Source: Streptomyces sp. NRRL WC-3549 (GTDB lineage Bacteria; Actinomycetota; Actinomycetes; Streptomycetales; Streptomycetaceae). Taken from it: a DNA stretch of 7,819 bases. Under the pieces are notes generated by a model. It did no database searches, was not told the DNA's origin, and saw only the letters and a program-made list of their open reading frames with translations. Where the stretch lies: positions 69,589-77,407 of the forward strand of contig NZ_KL585388.1 of assembly GCF_000721935.1 (NCBI RefSeq), written 5' to 3'. Positions 1 to 7,191 of the stretch are shown in pieces. Positions within the stretch are counted from its first letter, which is position 1; each line of letters begins with the position of its first letter. The position numbers and the translations under genes were made by a program.

Positions 1-1088
1 CCGCCCGCCGCGGCTCCCACGTGAGCCTGCGCATCCCCCAGCGCGGCGACAAGAAGGACCTGATGGGCACGGTCCAGCGCAACGCCCAGCAGGCCCTGGG
101 GCTCCACAAGACCAAGCGCGCCTCCGACCTCACGACTCGCTCCCGTGCGCTGGAGGAGATCGCGGAGGCCCTCGGACTGGACACCGCCCCGCTGCGCGTC
201 GAGTGCTTCGACATCTCGCACCTCCAGGGGGAAGACGTCGTCGCGTCGATGGTGGTCTTCGAGGACGGTCTGGCCCGCAAGAGCGAGTACCGCCGCTTCC
301 AGATCAAGGGCTTCGAGGGCCAGGACGACGTGCGGTCGATGCACGAGGTCATCGGCCGCCGCTTCAAGCGCTACCTCCAGGAGAAGGAGCGCACGGGGGA
401 GTGGGAAGAGGGCCCGGCCGCCTCCGGTCCCGTACCGGCCGCCTCCGGCCCGGTACCGGCCGCCTCCGGTCCCGTACCGGCCCAGCAGGTCCCGCCGTCC
501 CCCGAGAGCGCGCCCGTGGACCCGCACGACGTACCCCGGAACGACTCCCGTGAGGACGACGGCCGCCCCAGGCGCTTCGCCTATCCGCCGCAGCTCGTCG
601 TCGTCGACGGCGGGCAGCCCCAGGTGGCCGCCGCCAAGCGCGCCCTCGACGAGCTGGGCATCGACGACGTCGCCGTGTGCGGCCTGGCCAAGCGCCTGGA
701 GGAGGTCTGGCTGCCGGACGAGGACGACCCCGTCGTCCTGCCCCGCTCCAGCGAGGGCCTGTACCTCCTCCAGCGCATCCGCGACGAGGCCCACCGCTTC
801 GCCATCACCTACCAGCGCGCCAAACGGGCCAAGCGCATCCGCAGCAGTCCGCTGGACGACATCGCGGGGCTCGGCGAGACCCGCAAGCAGGCCCTGATCA
901 AACACTTCGGTTCCGTCAAGAGGCTGCGGCAGGCGACAATCGACGAGATCTGCGAGGTGCCCGGGATAGGCCGTCGGACGGCGGAATCCGTGGCCGTCGC
1001 ACTCGCCGGAGCCACGCCGCCCGCACCGGCCGTCAACACGGCCACCGGAGAGATCATCGAAGAGGACGACGGGGGCAGTACGCCATGA
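1..1088 (+). CDS. uvrC: UvrABC system protein C, 3' part (5' end outside window)
   Basis: This is the C-terminal part of UvrC, the nuclease that makes both incisions around a DNA lesion after UvrA/UvrB have marked it. The frame is open to the left edge (first full codon at base 3), so the GIY-YIG and UVR domains lie upstream. The visible part starts in the conserved IPQRGDKK segment. It then covers the RNase H-like nuclease domain, with its FDISH aspartate at 210-212, QDDVRSM, the VVVDGG aspartate at 606-608 and the DEAHRF histidine near 790. It ends with a tandem helix-hairpin-helix ([11 protein letters not shown] and [13 protein letters not shown]). Between KRYLQEKE and [13 protein letters not shown] is a low-complexity insert of about 65 residues, rich in Pro, Ala, Asp and Arg, which carries three perfect AASGPVP repeats. 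All nuclease motifs are intact, so the insert is probably a surface loop. The stop overlaps the rapZ ATG (ATGA). Identity is very secure. Confidence 0.97.
   Translation, partial: ARRGSHVSLRIPQRGDKKDLMGTVQRNAQQALGLHKTKRASDLTTRSRALEEIAEALGLDTAPLRVECFDISHLQGEDVVASMVVFEDGLARKSEYRRFQIKGFEGQDDVRSMHEVIGRRFKRYLQEKERTGEWEEGPAASGPVPAASGPVPAASGPVPAQQVPPSPESAPVDPHDVPRNDSREDDGRPRRFAYPPQLVVVDGGQPQVAAAKRALDELGIDDVAVCGLAKRLEEVWLPDEDDPVVLPRSSEGLYLLQRIRDEAHRFAITYQRAKRAKRIRSSPLDDIAGLGETRKQALIKHFGSVKRLRQATIDEICEVPGIGRRTAESVAVALAGATPPAPAVNTATGEIIEEDDGGSTP
417..479 (+). repeat. 21-bp tandem repeat x3 inside uvrC (AASGPVP)
   Basis: Three head-to-tail 21-base units lie at 417-437, 438-458 and 459-479. Each encodes Ala-Ala-Ser-Gly-Pro-Val-Pro. 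Units 1 and 3 are identical and unit 2 differs only at silent third positions (ggc ccg for ggt ccc). The repeat lies in the flexible insert of the UvrC nuclease domain. A unit length divisible by three means that gain or loss of copies keeps the frame. Confidence 0.95.
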
Positions 1089-2101
1089 CCGAGCACACGC
1101 ACGACCGCGGTGACGCCCAGGCGCCCGACAGCACCGACAGCACCGACAGCACCGACAGCACCGACAGCACCGACCGAACAGACGGAGCAGCACACGTGAG
1201 TACGGGAAGCGCCCAGGAGAAGGGCGAGAGCGCCGCGCCGGCCATCCCGGAGCTGGTGATCATCTCGGGGATGTCGGGCGCGGGACGCAGCACGGCGGCC
1301 AAGTGCCTGGAGGACCTCGGCTGGTTCGTCGTGGACAACCTGCCGCCCGCACTGATCCCCACGATGGTGGAGCTGGGCGCCCGGTCCCAGGGGAACGTGG
1401 CCCGTATCGCCGTCGTCGTCGACGTACGGGGCCGCCGCTTCTTCGACAACCTCCGGGAGTCCCTCGCGGACCTGGAGGCCAAGCACGTCACCCGGCGGAT
1501 CGTCTTCCTGGAGTCCTCCGACGACGCCCTCGTACGCCGTTTCGAGTCGGTCCGCCGCCCGCACCCCCTCCAGGGGGACGGCCGCATCGTCGACGGCATC
1601 GTGGCCGAGCGCGACCTGCTGCGCGAGCTGCGCGGCGACGCCGACCTGGTCATCGACACCTCCAGCCTCAACGTGCACGAGCTGCGGGCCAAGATGGACG
1701 CCCAGTTCGCCGGGGACGAGGAGCCCGAGCTGCGGGCCACGGTGATGTCGTTCGGCTTCAAGTACGGCCTGCCGGTCGACGCCGACCTCGTCGTGGACTG
1801 CCGCTTCCTGCCCAACCCGCACTGGGTCCCCGAACTGCGCCCCTTCACCGGGCTCAACGAGGAGGTGTCCGACTACGTCTTCGACCAGCCCGGCGCCAAG
1901 GAGTTCCTCAACCAGTACACCGAGCTGCTCCAGCTGATCGCGTCCGGTTACCGCCGTGAGGGCAAGCGCTACGTGACGATCGCCGTCGGCTGTACGGGCG
2001 GCAAGCACCGCTCCGTGGCCATGTCGGAGAAGCTCGCCAAGCGGCTGGCGACCGAAGGTATCGAGACCGTCCTCGTCCACCGGGACATGGGGCGAGAGTG
2101 A
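1085..2101 (+). CDS. rapZ: RapZ/YvcJ family P-loop nucleotide-binding protein
   Basis: RapZ in E. coli is an RNA-binding adapter that controls glmS mRNA through small RNAs and senses glucosamine-6-phosphate; B. subtilis YvcJ is a nucleotide-hydrolysing homologue. The sRNA partners are not known in Streptomyces, so the role here is open. From the ATG at 1085 it has 338 residues. A disordered N-terminus with five DST repeats (15-29) is followed by the P-loop GMSGAGRS (62-69), a Walker B-like VVVDVR (110-115), FGFKYGLP (223-230), FLPNPHW (241-247) and the C-terminal signature GCTGGKHRS (302-310). Walker A has Arg68 where Lys is usual. Two starts are possible. The ATG at 1085 overlaps the uvrC stop. 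The in-frame GTG at 1196 would give 301 residues, nearer the 284 of E. coli, and has GGAG at 1184-1187 with 8-base spacing. The codons just before 1196 (cga, aca, gga, gca, gca) drop in GC3, as often seen before real starts. The family call is secure; the start is not. Confidence 0.95.
   Translation: MTEHTHDRGDAQAPDSTDSTDSTDSTDSTDRTDGAAHVSTGSAQEKGESAAPAIPELVIISGMSGAGRSTAAKCLEDLGWFVVDNLPPALIPTMVELGARSQGNVARIAVVVDVRGRRFFDNLRESLADLEAKHVTRRIVFLESSDDALVRRFESVRRPHPLQGDGRIVDGIVAERDLLRELRGDADLVIDTSSLNVHELRAKMDAQFAGDEEPELRATVMSFGFKYGLPVDADLVVDCRFLPNPHWVPELRPFTGLNEEVSDYVFDQPGAKEFLNQYTELLQLIASGYRREGKRYVTIAVGCTGGKHRSVAMSEKLAKRLATEGIETVLVHRDMGRE
1127..1171 (+). repeat. 9-bp tandem repeat GACAGCACC x5
   Basis: Five perfect copies of GACAGCACC run from 1127 to 1171. 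A degenerate sixth (GACCGAACA, 1172-1180) follows. Read in the rapZ frame they encode (Asp-Ser-Thr)5-Asp-Arg-Thr. If rapZ starts at the GTG at 1196, this repeat is untranslated spacer between uvrC and rapZ. Short perfect units like this are prone to copy-number change. Confidence 0.97.
1184..1198 (+). promoter_or_regulatory. Ribosome binding site and GTG: alternative rapZ start
   Basis: GGAG at 1184-1187 is followed after 8 bases by an in-frame GTG (1196-1198) that begins [11 protein letters not shown]. This competes with the ATG at 1085, whose nearest purine run is the G-run at 1070-1074. Starting here would remove the DST repeats from the protein. The spacing and the local drop in GC3 favour this site; the ATGA overlap with uvrC favours the upstream one. 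Confidence 0.5.
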
Positions 2102-3132
2102 CCAGGCACCCGCTGCGGCGGCACCGGCTGAGCAGGGCGACGGGCGCCCTCTCCGGCCGTAAGCGCGGCGCGCAGCCCAAGGTCGTCGCCCTCGGCGGCG
2201 GCATGGGCCTGTCCGCGTCGCTCACGGCGCTGCGCCGGATCACCGGCGACCTCACGGCCGTGGTCACCGTCGCCGACGACGGCGGCTCCTCCGGCCGGCT
2301 CCGCGAGGAGCTCGGCGTCCTGCCCCCCGGCGACCTGCGCAAAGCGCTGGCCGCGCTCTGCGGTGACGACGAGTGGGGCCAGACCTGGGCCCAGGTGATC
2401 CAGCACCGCTTCGAGTCCAAGGGCGACCTGCACGAGCACGCGGTGGGCAACCTGCTCATCGTCGCCCTGTGGGAGCAGCTCGGCGACCACGTCCAGGCCC
2501 TCGACCTGGTCGGCAAGCTGCTCGGCGCCCACGGCAGGGTCCTGCCCATGTCGGCCGTGCCCCTGGAGCTCCAGGCGCTGGTGCGCGGCCACCACCCCGA
2601 GCGCCCCGACGACATGGTCACCGTGCGGGGGCAGGCGACGGTGGCGCTCACCCCGGGCGAGGTGCAGTCCGTCCATCTCGTCCCGGCCGATCCGCCGGCC
2701 GTGCCCGAAGCGGTCGCGGCGGTCCTGGACGCCGACTGGGTCGTGCTCGGCCCGGGGTCCTGGTTCTCCTCGGTGATCCCGCACCTCCTGGTCCCCGAAC
2801 TCCTCGACGCCCTGGTCTCCACGAAGGCCCGCAAGGTCCTCTCGCTCAACCTCGCGCCGCAACCCGGTGAAACCGAAGGCTTCTCACCGCAGCGTCATTT
2901 GGAGGTTTTGGGACGACACGCCCCTAAACTCGCCATGGACGTGGTGCTGGCCGACGAGGCCGCCGTGCCCGACCGCGAGTCCCTCGCCGATGCCGCCAAG
3001 CGGCTCGGAGCCGCGGTCGAGCTGGCCCCTGTGGCCTCACCCGACGGCGTTCCGATTCACGATCCGGAGCTGTTGGCCGCCGCGTACGACCGTATTTTTC
3101 GGATGCATGGAAGGATCGGCCCATGGCGATGA
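2098..3132 (+). CDS. yvcK: YvcK/GlmR, gluconeogenesis factor family (CofD-like)
   Basis: YvcK belongs to the CofD-like Rossmann family. In Bacillus (where it is also called GlmR) it binds UDP-GlcNAc, activates GlmS and is needed for normal cell wall synthesis on gluconeogenic carbon sources. The 344-residue product has a basic N-terminal extension (1-27, nine Arg or Lys), ALGGGMGLS (31-39) at the nucleotide-binding loop, [14 protein letters not shown] (57-70), PPGDLRKAL (76-84), [10 protein letters not shown] (112-121), [15 protein letters not shown] (217-231) and QPGETEGF (255-262). These match the family from end to end. The GTG start at 2098 overlaps the rapZ stop (GTGA) behind a G-rich stretch at 2089-2092, which indicates coupled translation. 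The end overlaps whiA by 10 bases. Codons 255-277 have far lower third-position GC than the rest of the gene, which may mark a regulatory element for whiA inside the coding sequence. The function in Streptomyces is inferred from homologues. Confidence 0.95.
   Translation: MTRHPLRRHRLSRATGALSGRKRGAQPKVVALGGGMGLSASLTALRRITGDLTAVVTVADDGGSSGRLREELGVLPPGDLRKALAALCGDDEWGQTWAQVIQHRFESKGDLHEHAVGNLLIVALWEQLGDHVQALDLVGKLLGAHGRVLPMSAVPLELQALVRGHHPERPDDMVTVRGQATVALTPGEVQSVHLVPADPPAVPEAVAAVLDADWVVLGPGSWFSSVIPHLLVPELLDALVSTKARKVLSLNLAPQPGETEGFSPQRHLEVLGRHAPKLAMDVVLADEAAVPDRESLADAAKRLGAAVELAPVASPDGVPIHDPELLAAAYDRIFRMHGRIGPWR
2860..2930 (+). promoter_or_regulatory. Possible whiA promoter/autoregulatory element inside yvcK
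   Basis: Twelve of the 23 codons from 2860 to 2928 end in A or T (caa, ggt, gaa, gaa, tca, cgt, cat, gtt, gga, cga, cct, aaa), against about two in the preceding 50 codons. The stretch contains GACAC at 2915-2919, the core of the known WhiA recognition motif, and a -10-like TAAACT at 2925-2930. I see no good -35 at the usual distance: TTTGGA at 2898-2903 is 21 bases away. In S. coelicolor whiA is known to have a developmentally induced, autoregulated promoter close upstream of the gene, in addition to readthrough. Assigning that promoter to this spot is inference. Confidence 0.5.
3109..3125 (+). promoter_or_regulatory. whiA ribosome binding site and ATG start
   Basis: GGAAGGA at 3109-3115 is followed by 7 bases and the ATG at 3123. 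A second in-frame ATG at 3129 overlaps the yvcK TGA, but it would place the Shine-Dalgarno sequence 13 bases away. The first ATG is therefore preferred and gives a protein that begins [10 protein letters not shown]. Confidence 0.85.
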
Positions 3133-4112
3133 CGCCAGCGGTGAAGGACGAAATCTCTCGGCTTCCCGTGACCCGGACCTGCTGCAGGAAAGCAGAGGTT
3201 TCGGCGATTCTTCGGTTCGCGGGCGGGCTGCACCTGGTGAGCGGCCGGATTGTGATCGAGGCCGAGCTGGACACCGCGATGGCGGCGCGCCGGCTCAAGC
3301 GGGACATCCTGGAGATCTTCGGGCACAGCTCGGAGCTCATCGTGATGGCCCCCGGCGGACTGCGCCGCGGCTCCCGCTACGTCGTACGCGTGGTGGCCGG
3401 GGGCGATCAGCTGGCCCGCCAGACCGGCCTGGTGGACGGCCGCGGCCGTCCCATCCGCGGGCTGCCCCCGCAGGTGGTCTCGGGGGCCACCTGCGACGCC
3501 GAGGCGGCCTGGCGCGGGGCCTTCCTGGCCCACGGCTCGCTCACCGAGCCCGGCCGCTCGTCCTCGCTGGAGGTGACCTGCCCGGGTCCGGAGGCGGCCC
3601 TGGCCCTGGTCGGTGCTGCCCGCAGGCTCTCCATCGCGGCCAAGGCCCGCGAGGTGCGCGGGGTGGACCGCGTCGTCGTCCGTGACGGTGACGCGATCGG
3701 CGCGCTGCTGACGCGGTTGGGCGCCCACGAGTCGGTGCTCGCCTGGGAGGAGCGCCGGATGCGGCGCGAGGTCCGGGCCACGGCCAACCGGCTGGCCAAC
3801 TTCGACGACGCCAACCTCCGCCGTTCCGCGCGGGCCGCGGTGGCGGCCGGGGCCCGCGTGGGGCGCGCCCTGGAGATCCTGGGCGAGGAGGTCCCCGAGC
3901 ACCTGGCGGCGGCCGGACGGCTGCGCATGGAGCACAAGCAGGCGTCCCTGGAGGAGCTCGGCGCGCTCGCCGACCCGCCGCTGACCAAGGACGCGGTAGC
4001 GGGGCGGATCAGGCGGCTGCTGGCGATGGCCGACAAGCGGGCCCAGGACCTCGGCATCCCCGGTACGGAGTCCACCCTCAGCGAGGAGATGGCCGACGGC
4101 CTCGTCGGCTGA
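3123..4112 (+). CDS. whiA: Sporulation transcription regulator WhiA
   Basis: WhiA is a DNA-binding regulator conserved in Gram-positive bacteria. In Streptomyces it acts with WhiB to switch aerial hyphae from growth to septation and sporulation, binding GACAC sites upstream of division genes. The 329-residue product is full length. The N-terminal half resembles a LAGLIDADG homing endonuclease, with degenerate motifs [10 protein letters not shown] (29-38) and [13 protein letters not shown] (131-143); family members have no nuclease activity. The C-terminal half contains the conserved [13 protein letters not shown] block (222-234) and a helix-turn-helix in [21 protein letters not shown] (about 275-295). 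The ATG at 3123 has a good Shine-Dalgarno sequence, and the gene overlaps yvcK by 10 bases. It is the last gene of the uvrC-rapZ-yvcK-whiA block, with a GC-rich hairpin 6 bases after its stop. The first 45 codons are less GC3-rich than the rest. I see no TTA codon, so no direct bldA control of this gene is suggested. Confidence 0.98.
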   Translation: MAMTPAVKDEISRLPVTRTCCRKAEVSAILRFAGGLHLVSGRIVIEAELDTAMAARRLKRDILEIFGHSSELIVMAPGGLRRGSRYVVRVVAGGDQLARQTGLVDGRGRPIRGLPPQVVSGATCDAEAAWRGAFLAHGSLTEPGRSSSLEVTCPGPEAALALVGAARRLSIAAKAREVRGVDRVVVRDGDAIGALLTRLGAHESVLAWEERRMRREVRATANRLANFDDANLRRSARAAVAAGARVGRALEILGEEVPEHLAAAGRLRMEHKQASLEELGALADPPLTKDAVAGRIRRLLAMADKRAQDLGIPGTESTLSEEMADGLVG

Positions 4113-4117
4113 GACCG

Positions 4118-4169
4118 CGCCCGCCCCACGCCTACGCCTACGCCCGCAGGCGTGGGCGCGGGGCGGGCG
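4118..4169 (+). terminator. GC-rich hairpin just after whiA, possible terminator
   Basis: CGCCCGCCCC at 4118-4127 pairs perfectly with GGGGCGGGCG at 4160-4169. ACGCCT (4128-4133) then pairs with AGGCGT (4148-4153) if 4154-4159 bulge out. A competing register pairs CCCACGCCT (4125-4133) with AGGCGTGGG (4148-4156). The hairpin starts 6 bases after the whiA stop. No T-run follows, so it may be a U-less terminator or a 3'-end stabiliser. Repeated ACGCCT units in the loop add alternative pairings. Confidence 0.55.
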
Positions 4170-4278
4170 GGCAAGGCTGCCGGGGCAAGCCCGTCCGGGC
4201 CGGGTCCGGCGGGAGCCGTTCCGGAAAGCGGTGTGAGCCCTTTCCCTGCCGGTCGGGTCGGGCCGGTAGGGGGTGGGA

Positions 4279-4319
4279 CCGGTCGAGCCGGACCGGTCGA
4301 GCGAGCCGGGCCGGTCGAG
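4279..4319 (+). repeat. CCGGTCGAG direct repeats x3
   Basis: The 9-mer CCGGTCGAG occurs at 4279-4287, 4293-4301 and 4311-4319, with looser relatives downstream (GATCGAACGAG and GATCGAGCGG near 4335-4368). The spacings of 14 and 18 bases are irregular and not a multiple of one helical turn. This could be a small protein-binding cluster, or simply low-complexity GC-rich spacer. Confidence 0.7.
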
Positions 4320-4380
4320 AGACCGTTCCGGCAGATCGAACGAGGGGCGCCCCGCCCGATCGAGCGGCCGGAACCCTCCG

Positions 4381-4422
4381 TCGTCGGCGCACCGCGAAAA
4401 GCTGCGCCGACGATATTTTTAT
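4381..4422 (+). terminator. Intrinsic (Rho-independent) terminator
   Basis: TCGTCGGCGCA at 4381-4391 pairs perfectly over 11 bases with TGCGCCGACGA at 4403-4413 around an 11-base loop. TATTTTTAT at 4414-4422 follows immediately. The T-run lies on the + strand side only, so it stops rightward transcription. It is 269 bases past the whiA stop and insulates gap from the upstream operon. A stem this clean with a U-run is uncommon in such GC-rich DNA. Confidence 0.9.
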
Positions 4423-4557
4423 CGATTGAGTAGCGCCCCGCGCAATTGAGCGAAATAGCGTCGGCGGTCAACTGCCGGCCACCCCGAAAGTGTGTCTCCG
4501 CCGGCGCTTTCCGGTCCTGGGTACCCGCGGCCTCACGGGGGAGGCGGAGCCGTGTCA

Positions 4558-4572
4558 GTCACCTCGGGTGAC
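4558..4572. promoter_or_regulatory. Inverted repeat GTCACC-TCG-GGTGAC upstream of gap
   Basis: GTCACC at 4558-4563 and GGTGAC at 4567-4572 form a perfect 6-bp dyad around three bases, about 280 bases before the gap start. TGTCA at 4553-4557 and TGACA at 4569-4573 also complement each other. It may be an operator for an unknown regulator, but chance is not excluded. Confidence 0.3.
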
Positions 4573-4660
4573 AGGGGTAACGCCACCGGCAGTGGGTAGG
4601 CGTACAACGCAAGGGGCCCGGCCTCAGAGCGTGTTGACGCTCGGTGACCGCGCGGTGAGC

Positions 4661-4688
4661 GCCGGTCGCCGCCGCGGGGGCGACCGGC
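4661..4688. promoter_or_regulatory. 10-bp inverted repeat upstream of gap
   Basis: GCCGGTCGCC at 4661-4670 is the perfect reverse complement of GGCGACCGGC at 4679-4688, with an 8-base loop. A self-complementary ACCGCGCGGT lies just upstream at 4647-4656. No T-run follows. It would form a very stable stem if transcribed; as DNA it could be an operator. It lies about 165 bases before the gap start. Confidence 0.4.
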
Positions 4689-4695
4689 CGGAGTG

Positions 4696-4721
4696 TCCGT
4701 ACCCCTACCCGGGAGTACGGA
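4696..4721. promoter_or_regulatory. Inverted repeat TCCGTAC-N12-GTACGGA upstream of gap
   Basis: TCCGTAC at 4696-4702 and GTACGGA at 4715-4721 are perfect complements separated by 12 bases. A related half-site, CGTACCGG, follows at 4732-4739. The centre-to-centre spacing of the arms is 19 bases, near two helical turns, which suits a dimeric regulator. It is about 130 bases before the gap start and upstream of the likely promoter. Glucose-responsive and developmental control of gap is known in Streptomyces; linking it to this site is inference. Confidence 0.4.
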
Positions 4722-4747
4722 TATCCCTCTTCGTACCGGCCGCTCGA

Positions 4748-4809
4748 TGTCACCCAAAAGCCTTCGGAGAGGTAGGGTCGGAGGCGGTCGGGGACATCCC
4801 TAATAAACT
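4748..4809 (+). promoter_or_regulatory. Candidate gap promoter region
   Basis: TAGGGT at 4773-4778 fits the TAGRRT -10 of Streptomyces housekeeping promoters, with a poor TGTCAC at 4748-4753 as -35 (19-base spacing). TAAACT at 4804-4809 is another -10-like hexamer, without a recognisable -35. TTGACG at 4634-4639 is a good -35 sequence but has no -10 at the right distance. The leader would be about 40-70 bases. The true start site cannot be fixed from sequence. Confidence 0.35.
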
Positions 4810-5861
<1,052 letters not shown>

Positions 5862-5863
<2 letters not shown>

Positions 5864-5873
5864 TCCTAGGATC
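5862..5873. repeat. 12-bp perfect palindrome at gap stop
   Basis: GATCCTAGGATC at 5862-5873 is fully self-complementary and overlaps the last two bases of the gap stop codon. With no loop it is more likely a DNA palindrome than an RNA hairpin. No function is evident. Confidence 0.6.
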
Positions 5874-5897
5874 GGCAGGCATCTCGATGTGAGCAAC

Positions 5898-5933
5898 GGG
5901 CTCGGGCGGCGCGACGAAGCGCCGCCCGAGCCC
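5898..5933 (+). terminator. 15-bp hairpin between gap and pgk
   Basis: Bases 5898-5912 are the exact reverse complement of 5919-5933 (15 pairs, almost all G-C) with a 6-base GACGAA loop. The following sequence is pyrimidine-rich (TTGCATGCTTCCGTCCTTCC) but not a true T-run. It is probably a partial terminator or a 3'-end stabiliser that sets gap expression above that of pgk-tpiA. I see no clear pgk promoter after it, so some readthrough is expected. Confidence 0.75.
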
Positions 5934-5970
5934 TTGCATGCTTCCGTCCTTCCAAGGAGTACCGCTACAG

Positions 5971-7182
5971 ATGAAGACGATCGACGAACTTCTCGCCGAA
6001 GGGGTCACCGGTAAGCGGGTATTCGTCCGCGCCGACCTCAACGTGCCGCTGGACGGCACCACGATCACCGACGACGGCCGTATCCGCGCCGTCCGGCCGA
6101 CGATCGCCCGGCTCGCCGAAGCCGGTGCGCGGGTCGTCGTCGCCTCGCACCTCGGACGCCCCAAGGGCGCCCCGGACCCGGCCTTCTCGCTCGCCCCGGC
6201 CGCCGCCCGCCTCGGTGAACTCCTCGGCAGCGACGTCGCGTTCGCGACCGACACCGTCGGCGAGTCCGCCCGCGCCACGGTCGGCGCCCTCACCGACGGC
6301 CAGGTCGCCGTCCTGGAGAACCTGCGTTTCAACGCCGGGGAGACCTCCAAGGACGACGCCGAGCGCGGCGCCTTCGCCGACCGGCTCGCCGAGCTCGCCG
6401 ACGTCTACGTCGGCGACGGTTTCGGCGCCGTCCACCGCAAGCACGCCTCGGTGTACGACCTCCCGGCCCGGCTCCCGCACGCCGCCGGCTCCCTGATCGC
6501 CACCGAGGTCGGCGTCCTGAAGAAGCTCACCGAGGACGTCGCGCGCCCCTACGCCGTGGTGCTCGGCGGCGCCAAGGTCTCCGACAAGCTCGGGGTCATC
6601 GACCACCTGCTGGAGAAGGCCGACCGGATCCTCATCGGCGGCGGCATGGCGTACACCTTCCTCAAGGCCCAGGGCCACGAGGTCGGCATCTCGCTGCTCC
6701 AGGAGGACCAGGTCCCGGCCGTCCAGGGGTACCTCAAGCGCGCCGAGGAGCTCGGTGTGGAGTTCGTCCTCCCCGTCGACGTCCTGGTCTCGGCCGAGTT
6801 CCCCGACCTGAAGACGAAGGCCCCGGCCAACCCCACCACGGTCGCCGCGGACGCCATCCCGGCCGACCAGGAGGGCCTGGACATCGGCCCCGGGACCCGC
6901 GAGCTGTACGCGGCGAAGCTCGCCGACGCGGCCACGGTCTTCTGGAACGGCCCGATGGGTGTCTTCGAGCACCCCGACTACGCCGAGGGAACCAAGGCGG
7001 TCGCCCAGGCCCTCGCCGACGCCGAGGCCTTCAGCGTCGTCGGCGGCGGGGACTCCGCCGCCGCCGTCCGCATCCTGGGCTTCGACGAGAACGCATTCGG
7101 ACACATCTCGACCGGTGGCGGCGCCAGCCTCGAATACCTCGAGGGCAAGACGCTTCCCGGCCTCGCCGCACTGGAGGACTGA
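5971..7182 (+). CDS. pgk: Phosphoglycerate kinase
   Basis: Phosphoglycerate kinase transfers phosphate from 1,3-bisphosphoglycerate, the Gap product, to ADP, giving ATP and 3-phosphoglycerate. The 403-residue product is full length and shows the family blocks in order: [12 protein letters not shown] (18-29), ASHLGRPKG (58-66), [10 protein letters not shown] (115-124), [13 protein letters not shown] (148-160), [14 protein letters not shown] (197-210), [16 protein letters not shown] (220-235), [10 protein letters not shown] (324-333) and the nucleotide-binding [11 protein letters not shown] (356-366) with STGGGASLE (380-388). The ATG at 5971 is chosen because AAGGAG (5954-5959) precedes it and the protein then begins MKTIDELL. 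The in-frame ATG at 5938 would add 11 residues lying in the tail of the gap-pgk hairpin. tpiA follows after 6 bases, so the two are surely cotranscribed. Confidence 0.99.
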   Translation: MKTIDELLAEGVTGKRVFVRADLNVPLDGTTITDDGRIRAVRPTIARLAEAGARVVVASHLGRPKGAPDPAFSLAPAAARLGELLGSDVAFATDTVGESARATVGALTDGQVAVLENLRFNAGETSKDDAERGAFADRLAELADVYVGDGFGAVHRKHASVYDLPARLPHAAGSLIATEVGVLKKLTEDVARPYAVVLGGAKVSDKLGVIDHLLEKADRILIGGGMAYTFLKAQGHEVGISLLQEDQVPAVQGYLKRAEELGVEFVLPVDVLVSAEFPDLKTKAPANPTTVAADAIPADQEGLDIGPGTRELYAAKLADAATVFWNGPMGVFEHPDYAEGTKAVAQALADAEAFSVVGGGDSAAAVRILGFDENAFGHISTGGGASLEYLEGKTLPGLAALED

Positions 7183-7191
7183 CCTTTCATG
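7173..7191 (+). promoter_or_regulatory. tpiA ribosome binding site within pgk end
   Basis: GGAGG at 7173-7177 lies in the last codons of pgk, 11 bases before the tpiA ATG at 7189. Its position inside pgk points to coupled expression of the two genes. It also confirms the ATG at 7189, since the encoded start matches the family. Confidence 0.7.

Noticed and set aside
809..2080. Long minus-strand open frame opposite uvrC and rapZ
   Set aside because: A shadow frame caused by high third-position GC; its products are Arg/Gly/Val-rich with no domain, opposite clearly real genes. The same applies to the minus-strand frames at 4559-5896 and 5965-7632.
2925..2957. WhiG-type promoter (TAAA ... GCCGACGA) in yvcK
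   Set aside because: The spacing is 21 bases instead of about 15, and the second element departs from GCCGATAA; it also coincides with ordinary coding sequence.
4152..4433. 93-residue + strand open frame after whiA
   Set aside because: Starts inside the whiA hairpin, ends past the intrinsic terminator, is low-complexity Gly/Pro/Arg and has no recognisable family or clear ribosome binding site.
4399..4475. Possible minus-strand promoters (TTGACC or TTGCGC with GATAAA on the complement)
   Set aside because: Hexamers match poorly or have wrong spacing, the A/T content is explained by the terminator U-run, and no minus-strand gene lies downstream.
4492..4697. GTGTC (complement of the WhiA core GACAC) at 4492, 4552 and 4693
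   Set aside because: Three 5-mers in 740 bases is only slightly above chance for both strands. Many GACAC strings inside genes are simply Asp-Thr codons. There is no extra support for WhiA control of gap.
5938..5970. Upstream in-frame ATG that would extend pgk by 11 residues
   Set aside because: The added residues ([11 protein letters not shown]) are not part of the family and lie in the tail of the gap-pgk hairpin; the ATG at 5971 has AAGGAG upstream and the expected N-terminus.
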